Shown here in pieces: positions 23,287 through 30,036 of a stretch of DNA of 32,951 nucleotides. Under the pieces are notes generated by a model. The model did no database searches. It saw nothing but the letters and a program-made list of their open reading frames with translations, and was not told where the DNA came from. A program made the translations under genes and the position numbers. Each line of letters starts with the position of its first letter. The stretch's first letter is position 1. The DNA comes from Chloroflexota bacterium (lineage in GTDB: Bacteria; Chloroflexota; Anaerolineae; Caldilineales; Caldilineaceae): contig JAPLGZ010000567.1 of NCBI GenBank assembly GCA_026389895.1, positions 1-32,951 on the forward strand, given 5' to 3'.

Positions 23287-24417
23287 CTATTTCACAGAAA
23301 GGGGTGTTGGCTGACTTGATTCAGTTGAATCGGCTTGAACATAATCACAATAGGCTGGCAAATTGCTCGCGCTCGTGTTACACCCTAACGGTGAGGTGAA
23401 CCCCCCATAAGGGCTTTTGCGGCGTTCAATCCAACGGCGTAACTTTTCTTGGTTTGGGATCGTCGCCTTCGCCCTAACCAGCACAGAGATGGCTTCGAAT
23501 GAACCGGTTGGTTCAGAATGATTTTGTAAAAAGAGATCAAAACCACCATCTGAATTTTGATGACGCAGCAAACGGGGTACAAATGACGTTGTCAGATCGA
23601 TCAGGGGCAGATCTAATAAATCAGTTAATGCTTGGATGGTGTAAGCCGCATCAATGGCTTGATAATCCAATGGTTCAACTGAGGTAAGCCAGGTCTGCCA
23701 AATTTTCACTTGTTCGACTAACGCGCCATAACGTGGCAATTGGGTAAGATCGACTTGCAACCATTGCAAGCTCTCTAAAATGGCATCGATCTGCCAAGCA
23801 TCAGCGATATTGATGGCTGTTTTTGGGGTGAGAGGGAGCGAAACCTCGGCCCAGTAGGCTTGCAACCAACGTTGTGTGCTCAGTTTATTGGCTGGTTCAG
23901 CGTTGAGCAGATGCAGGGCAAGCAGCGCCCGATACGTATTGCCTAATTTAAATTGGTGAAGATTATCACCGCTAAAGCCATGGGCGGCCAAGTATTTGTC
24001 ATCTTCGTTTGGAAACTGCCGGAAAGTGCCGTCGGGCATCTGAAGCGTGCGCAACAGGGCAATCGTGGCGGCTGGGTAGGGCAATTTGCTCCCCAAGGTC
24101 TGCGCAATTTGAGTGACATAGTAGATGTTATCTAAAATATCCTCTTGCGTTGATGGATACGAGCTATGTGGCATCAAAAACGTACCATCTGCCTGTGCGC
24201 TGTCACGGATCCATGATACGGTTTTGGGCGCCTGGTCACCCAAATCTACGTGCAATAGATTGGCTAAGGCAACGATGTGATAGCTAGCAATCAAGTTCGG
24301 TGAAGTAGCGGCCGCTGGCGGCTGATCAGGATTACAACTACTTAAGACGAGCGCGAGTAATAGACCACTAATCACAAAATACTGGTAAATTTTAGAGAAG
24401 TATCGATATTTCTGCAT
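23287..24417 (-). CDS. lipoprotein with prenyltransferase/terpene-cyclase-like toroid repeats
   Basis: ATG at 24417, preceded by AAGGA, gives 376 residues. The lipoprotein signal ends with lipobox LSSC (Cys about 28). The rest is alpha-helical with repeated QW-like turns: RTLQMPDGTFRQFP, LRHQNSDGGFDLFLQ and RKSPYGGFTSPLG. These are typical of the alpha/alpha toroid shared by prenyltransferase beta subunits, terpene cyclases and complement-like proteins. Catalytic DxDD or zinc ligands are not evident, so it is more likely a binding or structural lipoprotein than an enzyme. The role is unknown. It sits in the exported-protein cluster; its 3' end abuts the 19-bp inverted repeat. Confidence 0.75.
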   Translation of the reverse strand: MQKYRYFSKIYQYFVISGLLLALVLSSCNPDQPPAAATSPNLIASYHIVALANLLHVDLGDQAPKTVSWIRDSAQADGTFLMPHSSYPSTQEDILDNIYYVTQIAQTLGSKLPYPAATIALLRTLQMPDGTFRQFPNEDDKYLAAHGFSGDNLHQFKLGNTYRALLALHLLNAEPANKLSTQRWLQAYWAEVSLPLTPKTAINIADAWQIDAILESLQWLQVDLTQLPRYGALVEQVKIWQTWLTSVEPLDYQAIDAAYTIQALTDLLDLPLIDLTTSFVPRLLRHQNSDGGFDLFLQNHSEPTGSFEAISVLVRAKATIPNQEKLRRWIERRKSPYGGFTSPLGCNTSASNLPAYCDYVQADSTESSQPTPLSVK

Positions 24418-24557
24418 AAAATCCTTTTTCAACAAAGAGTACTGACTATGGTTGCATAACGTCACAGCATGGCAGGCTGGCCCAGCCTACGATTTCTGTA
24501 CCGCTGTCATTATTCTTTGCATGAGCGATCTGTTCTGAAATTTTTCCAGCACAAGAA

Positions 24558-25211
24558 TTAGGGTGGCACTGCCCAACTGCCAATCACCTGCCCATCCTTA
24601 TTCAAACTTTTCACCTGCACCATTCTGTACGCCATCGGGATCAGCCCAATAAAGCCGCGAGTCTGGATTGGCACGGTTTGTTGGCTGCCATCCGCAAAAA
24701 TGATCAGGATCTGCTTCGCCTGATCATGATCCACCAGACCATAGATTTGTCCCGCTTCCCCATCTTGATTTTCAGGTTGCGGCACTTGGTAACCACTAAC
24801 ATTTAACTTCGCCATGATCAGATTGGTATCGCGTTCACTACAACCGCTATAAGAAATCGTCCAAAATAGCCACCTGGGGCGCAAGTGCATCAAGCATTCA
24901 AGTTGCGGCAACCGGCCAGGCGTCTCACCTGCGGTGAAGTAGACCAGCAGACCATCCTTCACGGGTTGGGTGGCGCGTACCGTAAAATCAAAGAGCGAAT
25001 CTGTACGCGGACTTTGCATGCCAAAGGCGGATGCGCGCGCCATTGAAGTTAAAGTTTGCTCTATTTTCGTGCGGAGGACAGCCTAACTAATCGTCAAGGT
25101 GAAGCCGATCCAGAATCCAAAGAGCAGGAGCAGCAAAGCCAGCAGGGGTAGTAACCCAAAAAGATATTGATGGCGCGAATGGGCTATTCGTGGGTTGGTT
25201 ATATCTTGCAT
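24558..25211 (-). pseudogene. membrane-anchored protein split by an in-frame TAG
   Basis: ATG at 25211, with AGGA upstream, opens a frame of 42 residues with one clear transmembrane helix (YLFGLLPLLALLLLLFGFWI). It then meets TAG at 25083-25085. The same frame continues without further stops (AVLRTKIEQTLTS, then MARASAFGMQSP) for 174 codons to 24558. The C-terminal part (GLLVYFTAGETPGRL, CLMHLRPRWLFW, IYGLVDHDQAKQILIIFADG, GFIGLIPMAYR) lacks a signal of its own, so it makes sense only as the exported domain of the anchored protein. One point mutation would restore 217 residues. Reinitiation at ATG 25043 could make a cytoplasmic fragment. The family is unknown. Confidence 0.7.
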
Positions 25212-25257
25212 TGGGCGTTTCCTAAGATACCTTTACAATTTTAGAGTAGGCTGGCAA

Positions 25258-25926
25258 TTATTTCATCTCTAGTTTCAACCACGGCCACCCAGAAAACCGT
25301 CGGAAGAAAAATTCGATTTGGGTAATTGAGGCTTGCACGAGATGAATCATAGCCACCTTCGGGCGTAATTCATTGGCCTTGTTTTGCACCATTTCCCTGA
25401 GTATGGGCGGCATATGAGGGTCGTCATTACCGATTTTCAAAAATTGTTCAAAATCACTCAACGCTTTGTCAGGAAAACCCAGTGCCTCATAGTCGATCGC
25501 ACGATTATTCATGGCAAGCACATAGTCAGGACTAATATTTAGCGCTGTATTATCGTCATTTAAGGCTTGCTCATACTCGCCTAAATCGAAATAAACCGCG
25601 CCGCGTCCGATGTAATTATCCACCATCTGGGCAGACGCTTTCTGCGGCGATTGATCAATGATCTCGGTATACAAAGCGACCATCGCACGCAATATGCGAT
25701 TTTCCTTGTCCGCATCCTGCTCTGACAGATCCGCATCAATTTCTCGCGTCTGCGCATATAAGGCTGCAATTTGCGTTTCAAGCCGATCAACCCGTTCAAA
25801 CTCGGAGACTGGATGACCAGGTTCCGCTTCCTGCGCCTGGACTGCGTTAGCGCCAAAGCATCCAATTGCAAAAATGCTGCTCAATATAATGAATCCGGCA
25901 CAGATTATTTTGCTGCGAAACCCCAT
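25258..25926 (-). CDS. exported TPR-repeat protein
   Basis: ATG at 25926 with AAAGGA upstream gives 222 residues: a signal peptide (1-31, ending NAVQAQ; the FAIGC inside could be a lipobox), then a heptad-like charged helix (about 40-75). Two to three tetratricopeptide repeats follow: NYIGRGAVYFDLGEYEQALND, AMNNRAIDYEALGFPDKALSDF and a partial third. TPR units are protein-binding surfaces; the partner is unknown. It lies 46 bases before the broken gene at 24558-25211 and may have formed an operon with it. Confidence 0.82.
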   Translation of the reverse strand: MGFRSKIICAGFIILSSIFAIGCFGANAVQAQEAEPGHPVSEFERVDRLETQIAALYAQTREIDADLSEQDADKENRILRAMVALYTEIIDQSPQKASAQMVDNYIGRGAVYFDLGEYEQALNDDNTALNISPDYVLAMNNRAIDYEALGFPDKALSDFEQFLKIGNDDPHMPPILREMVQNKANELRPKVAMIHLVQASITQIEFFFRRFSGWPWLKLEMK

Positions 25927-26137
25927 AGATAATCCTTTTCTGTTTGTGTTTAACCATAAATGGTCTTTAAAGATTGAGTCGCCTGTGGTCAACCCACATA
26001 GCCATTTGATGAGCTATTCCAATCTAGGTAGGGCAGCCGCACACCTGCACACGTACAATTTGCGCTAATTCTGTGACTGACCCAGCCTAAAGCACCGTGC
26101 TACCCTTTGGTCTTTCTCCACTTCCAACTGTCGATGG

Positions 26138-26642
26138 TTAATTGGGGTTCGTGAAGCGACCCAAAAAGAGAATAAGACCGGTTGCTCGCTCTCGAATGGC
26201 ATAAATGAAGGGGCGGTTGATGTTCAACTCGGCGGGCGGAAACGCTGATGCTTCAACGGGTATTACAGAGGCTGCTGCCGCCTCTGTGCCCTTTTCGTCA
26301 ACAGTAATCACGCTTTTGTGAAACGCATCCGAGAGCGATAAATTATTCTGTTCGGTCGTCATCCCACTAAAGTTTGCGATTTTTTCGTCGAAGACGGTCT
26401 GTAAGCCCAGCTTTTGTAACACGGCTTTGAGATTAACATCACGCTCGCTGGCAAACTTAGACATGGCGAGCGTGACATCGCTTAACACGGCCTGACGATT
26501 CAGTTGATTCAAGAATTCGCCACCTTTACTTGCCATAGGCTGTAGCTTGATCATTGACATGGATGGCTGAAGGGCTGAGTCGGGACCCACAGGCGACGAG
26601 CATAAGTGCACATAGCCCACTAATTAACTCTATCTTTGTCAT
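26138..26642 (-). pseudogene. serpin lipoprotein lacking its central part
   Basis: The remnant starts at ATG 26642 (AGGAGCG upstream) with lipoprotein signal MTKIELISGLCALMLVACGS, which runs out at TAA 26526. In another frame from about 26570 to 26138 the last 130 residues of a serpin are intact. They show LQKLGLQTVFDEKIANFSGM, the hinge of the reactive-centre loop (ITVDEKGTEAAAAS) and the C-terminal NRPFIYAIRERATGLILFLGRF. A whole serpin needs about 370 residues; roughly 230 from the middle are absent and the two ends are out of frame. An internal deletion with frameshift is the simplest account. A functional serpin would be an irreversible protease inhibitor displayed on the cell surface. 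Confidence 0.82.
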
Positions 26643-26787
26643 GTTCGACGCTCCTGGAAGCAATGATTCAGTAAGCACAAGCCTGCTACTTGAACGGTAT
26701 GTCATCGACACTGTTCAAGTGGCAGGTGACGTACCAAACGTTTGAAGTCGAATAAATCGGCAAATTCGAACCCAAATATGGCAAATA

Positions 26788-27279
26788 TCAATTCAACTTG
26801 TCTGTTGTACCATAGAGTGAGCCTATCCAATGAAACCCATTCCCATAGTAAGAATGCCAACCTTTGACCGTCTTATCGCTGCCACCACATGGATTTCCGC
26901 TTTGTAAGGATGTCGAGTTATTAACCGAGCTATAACTTTGTGTAATTCCAGTAGTTCGGTTGTTGCAAGGAGTAGTTTTAATATCAGAAAGCTCATATGA
27001 CTGTGTTTTAATTTTTACAAGAGCCGGCGTCTGTTGACCTGAACCGGAGATATTAAACCCACTTGTGCTACCGGTATGTTGGTAGTAATCCCCAGACTGC
27101 CTCATTGATAATGATCCGCTTCCAGCAATAAACTGAGTACGCACGCCCCAAGTCGAACCACTGGGCATAGCCACTCCAAGTGATTGAATTGCATAAACAT
27201 GGGCAGCCCAACACGCTAAGGATATAAATAAGCATAAACTTGCGCCATACTTCAAGACAAACTGCTTTTTGTTGAACAT
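26788..27279 (-). CDS. small exported protein of unknown function
   Basis: Not recognised. 163 residues: signal peptide (1-31, ending HVYA), then a Ser/Gly/Thr/Asn-rich secreted domain with two Cys (NNRTTGITQ after TTPCN, and GNPCGGSD) that could form one disulphide. It ends in WHSYYGNGFHWIGSLYG. ATG at 27279 has GGGAG upstream. It starts 15 bases after the stop of the 469-residue exported protein gene, so the two are likely one transcript and may act together. Base composition is lower in GC than the housekeeping part. Confidence 0.75.
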   Translation of the reverse strand: MFNKKQFVLKYGASLCLFISLACWAAHVYAIQSLGVAMPSGSTWGVRTQFIAGSGSLSMRQSGDYYQHTGSTSGFNISGSGQQTPALVKIKTQSYELSDIKTTPCNNRTTGITQSYSSVNNSTSLQSGNPCGGSDKTVKGWHSYYGNGFHWIGSLYGTTDKLN

Positions 27280-27294
27280 CAGAACTCTCCCTAT

Positions 27295-28704
27295 TTATCT
27301 TTGAACAAAAGGAATAAAGATACGACCATCACGACTGCTATTCGCATGGGGAATAGGCGTGAGATTTTCTGCTACCGCTTTCAATTCATCAATAGTTGCC
27401 TTGTAACCACTCACCTGCACCATCGTGCCATTCAGATTAAACAGCAAGGCAATAGATTTTTGATCTCCATTATTGATCGACAACGTCCAACCTTGCACCT
27501 GTTTTTCTCCAATGTTTAATGTGAACGGTTCACTAGCTTGCCAATCAGGCAGTGATTTTTGTAACATTGGAATTACTTCCGATGCTGGGCCTTGCGAAAC
27601 GAAGACCGATTTTATATCTTCATACGTCGCTAGATTAGAAAACAAATATTCGAGTTTTACTGTTTGTCCAAGACCTGCACACAATTCGAAATCAAAAGCT
27701 AATGTTCGATCTAAGTGACATTGCCGCGTGGGATTGTAGTAAATGCGTGTCTTACTAATCTTTGGCTCAAAGCGTTGGAGCACAGCCTCGGTTGGGGCAT
27801 AAAGCGAGAAGCCAGCCTCACTTGCGATTTGCTCACTTGTTGCTGTCGTACCAAACATAAGGGGCGCAGCTTCTTCCGCACTCAAACTGGTGGTTTGGTC
27901 GATTTTGCCTAACAAATCAACAGCATCAGGTAACATAAATTCATCTAGTTGTTTTGGTTTGGTAGAGGTCGCTATAACTTCGGGTAAAGAGTAAACTTCA
28001 CTAAATAATACAGTTGGCTCATTATCGGTTAGGGCCAGCCATTGGCTCGAAACGAGTAGGCCAGTTTCCTGATCAATCTCCCAAATCCACTGGGTGGCTT
28101 TAAACTGTAAATCATCTGCCATCGGTGTATTCGCGGCAGGGTTACCCGAAAAGGTTGGAAAATTTTCCTGGTTCATCGCAACAGGTGAAAACTTAACAAC
28201 CCAGGCTGTCCGTTGCCAATTTGATTGTTTCATCCCGCTGATCCAACTTAATTGGTCAAGATTTGAGGGAGCATTTGCCGCTATCGCTTGCGGTTCGCTC
28301 GAATTCTTGGATGCGTTACCCGTAACGGCATCGTACATTAAAATGGTATCTCCCCGTTTAATAAATTCTCCAATGATTGTTTGAGCTGGATCATTTAGTC
28401 TAGTAATACTGTGCACAGTATCTGATGTGACCCAGGTTTCGTTAATCCGCTCGGTGGTGAGAAAAGGGACAATCATCCGATGATAGGGATCGGGCAATTC
28501 CTTTAACAAAGGAGTAACCCGGTAGGCAGTTGTTGTAAAGTAGTGGATTTCCTCATCTTTGTTTAATAGATAGTGTGAATTCTTCAAAATCGTGCTGGTT
28601 GCTAATAATCGACTTGCATAGGCATAGTTAGCCTGCCTGATACTCAAGGCAGCAACTACGAGTAAACAAAGGATCAGAAAACCTCTCCAAAAAATCTTTT
28701 GCAT
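27295..28704 (-). CDS. large exported protein with C-terminal IFIPFVQR motif, function unknown
   Basis: 469 residues: an N-terminal hydrophobic signal or anchor (6-22), then two domains. The first (about 35-250) includes DRGDTILMYDAVTGN-like and QWIWEIDQETGLLVSSQWLA stretches, recalling the beta-rich MucB/RseB/LolA-type fold. The second (about 300-460) has LSINNGDQKSIALLFNLNGTMVQVSG and KATIDELKAVAENL, as in DUF4367-like sensor domains. The last residues, DGRIFIPFVQR, match the aliphatic-Pro terminal motif of exported Chloroflexota proteins. Fold links are impressions, not proven. It is followed after 15 bases by the 163-residue secreted protein gene. Confidence 0.72.
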   Translation of the reverse strand: MQKIFWRGFLILCLLVVAALSIRQANYAYASRLLATSTILKNSHYLLNKDEEIHYFTTTAYRVTPLLKELPDPYHRMIVPFLTTERINETWVTSDTVHSITRLNDPAQTIIGEFIKRGDTILMYDAVTGNASKNSSEPQAIAANAPSNLDQLSWISGMKQSNWQRTAWVVKFSPVAMNQENFPTFSGNPAANTPMADDLQFKATQWIWEIDQETGLLVSSQWLALTDNEPTVLFSEVYSLPEVIATSTKPKQLDEFMLPDAVDLLGKIDQTTSLSAEEAAPLMFGTTATSEQIASEAGFSLYAPTEAVLQRFEPKISKTRIYYNPTRQCHLDRTLAFDFELCAGLGQTVKLEYLFSNLATYEDIKSVFVSQGPASEVIPMLQKSLPDWQASEPFTLNIGEKQVQGWTLSINNGDQKSIALLFNLNGTMVQVSGYKATIDELKAVAENLTPIPHANSSRDGRIFIPFVQR

Positions 28705-28763
28705 CGAAAGCTCTTTTCTATTTATATGGGACGTGGTTAAAGAGAATTGATAGCAATCGTTTT

Positions 28764-29030
28764 ACTGCGCAAGCACCATAACCGATATCGATGGGAGGCA
28801 TTGTCGCAGGAAAAAGCGAACATATGACGCTAGGAAAATCCCTAGGTTTTACCCGCAGCGCCAGCTTATGGAGCAGCCAGCAGGCCATGCGCTTTGGCCC
28901 ACAGCGCGGCCGCGACACGCGAATTGACCTGTAACTTCGCCCGCAGATTTTTCAGATGAAATTCAATCGTCTTTTCGGACAGGGCGAGCGAACGTGCCAT
29001 CGCCTGATTACTCAACCCAATTCAGCAAAT
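28764..29030. repeat. duplicated LuxR-remnant segment, copy B
   Basis: Direct repeat of 22841-23110. Both copies keep the same 3' flank, including a small CTAGG/CCTAG hairpin just after the HTH gene end and the ACCGATATCGATGG block. Between the two copies lies the stretch with the broken serpin and split membrane protein. Confidence 0.75.
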
Positions 29031-29112
29031 ACAATCCATCCTGCTCGCACTGAGTGAACTTGCGGTGAGCAACTGGCGCTTGTGGCGAGAGTAGCCCGTT
29101 GATCTGTTTGGA
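28866..29112 (-). pseudogene. frameshifted LuxR-family HTH remnant, copy B
   Basis: Reading from about 29112, SPQAPVAHRKFTQCEQDGLYLLNWVE aligns (in pieces) with copy A's SPAVPVTPNKLAKREQDVPHLL and then stops. The next frame continues GLSNQAMARSLALSEKTIEF, then KLQVNSRVAAALWAKAHGLLAAP to TAA at 28866. The frameshift lies near 29010-29020. The receiver half is missing. The 3' part is better preserved than in copy A. No intact start. Clearly a duplicated, broken copy. Confidence 0.85.
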
Positions 29113-29141
29113 CAATGACCGTGCTACCCTTGGCAACCTAC

Positions 29142-29783
29142 TTAGGGGGAGATTGCGTCAACGATTCTGAAGGTGGCGATGACCTGCTCTGCCGCTTGCT
29201 GGCAAGGGCTTTTTCTATCGGGTTGCTCCGAAGGCGGCAAATAGACCGCTAAAAAATACGCAATCGGGCCAGCAAGCGGATCATCGGCAGCGGTCATATA
29301 CACAACTACTGGAACTAGTTTCTCGATCCGTTGATCAATCCGGCCTAAACCTACAGAAAGCAGCCACTTACGTCCTGCTAATTCTATTTGTCCTGTTATA
29401 TCCATTTCCATCGGGCCACCAAACAGCGCCATCCAACAAGCTGGCTCTTGGCGATTTTGCAAGCGTTCGTCATGGTCAGTCCCTGGATTGGCATCGTAAT
29501 CCTTGATCAATTGCCATTGGGCCGCTGCGTAATCTACCGCATATTGACGCGCCAGGGCATAGCCTGTTTCCCCCCGATACGTGAGCGTGCTGGAGATCGG
29601 GTTGGTTGCCGCTGCCGGCTGCTCGTTTGGCAATGGCGAGGCCGGTTGTTGGGGTGTTGCACGACCGGCCATTTCCTTGGCAGGCATAGGCGTAAGTGTT
29701 GGCAATTGACTTGCGTTCGCGCAATTGCTCAAAAAAATTGTTAGAATTGATAGCACAATATAGCGAACTCGTTTTAAATCCAT
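29142..29783 (-). CDS. lipoprotein of unknown function
   Basis: ATG at 29783 has GGAG six bases upstream; 213 residues (TTG at 29789 is a weaker choice). The signal ends in lipobox FLSNC (Cys about 20), followed by a Pro/Thr/Ala-rich tether to about residue 60. The globular part starts TYRGETGYALARQYAVDYAAAQW and has two further Cys (EPACWMAL, KSPCQQAA) and a beta-rich KWLLSVGLGRIDQRIEKLVPVVVY. No family recognised. It is followed in the minus direction by LuxR remnant B. Confidence 0.75.
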   Translation of the reverse strand: MDLKRVRYIVLSILTIFLSNCANASQLPTLTPMPAKEMAGRATPQQPASPLPNEQPAAATNPISSTLTYRGETGYALARQYAVDYAAAQWQLIKDYDANPGTDHDERLQNRQEPACWMALFGGPMEMDITGQIELAGRKWLLSVGLGRIDQRIEKLVPVVVYMTAADDPLAGPIAYFLAVYLPPSEQPDRKSPCQQAAEQVIATFRIVDAISP

Positions 29784-29860
29784 CAGCAACTCCGTTCTGG
29801 GTACACAGGGGATTTCGCCCCAACCGTAAAAATAGCATTTCCTGAACAGCGGTTTAAAAG

Positions 29861-29901
29861 CCTACTTGTACATCACGTAGCACGCGTGATGTACAAGTAG
29901 G
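29861..29901. repeat. perfect 17-bp inverted repeat upstream of the lipoprotein gene
   Basis: CCTACTTGTACATCACG (29861-29877) and its exact inverse (29885-29901) flank a 7-base loop. It lies in the gap between the M23 peptidase gene and the lipoprotein gene, next to a second hairpin. Confidence 0.85.
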
Positions 29902-29942
29902 TTAAGCGATCATTTTTACCCATTCTTGGGCAAGCGGCTCCG

Positions 29943-29988
29943 CGCAAAAACAGGCTGATGGCTCAGAATTTCTCTGCCTGTTTTTGCG
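29943..29988. terminator. 13-bp hairpin downstream of the M23 peptidase gene
   Basis: CGCAAAAACAGGC (29943-29955) pairs exactly with 29976-29988. It begins 49 bases after the peptidase stop. A/U pairs inside the stem replace a trailing U-run, so termination is plausible but not certain. Confidence 0.6.
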
Positions 29989-30036
29989 TGTGAAGTGTAG
30001 GTCAGTTTCCGTCCCGTCGACGATAAACAGAGAACC

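Noticed and set aside
20907-25085. Stop-codon reassignment (TGA or TAG read as amino acid) to explain the interrupted hepT and the split membrane protein
   Set aside because: TGA ends the NTF2-like, flavin reductase and alginate-lyase-like genes and TAG ends ogt, the aldo/keto reductase and a lipoprotein gene at normal lengths, so the standard code applies.
22841-29112. Insertion sequence or composite transposon bounded by the two LuxR-remnant repeats
   Set aside because: No transposase, terminal inverted repeat or target duplication is visible; the repeats are diverged gene fragments.
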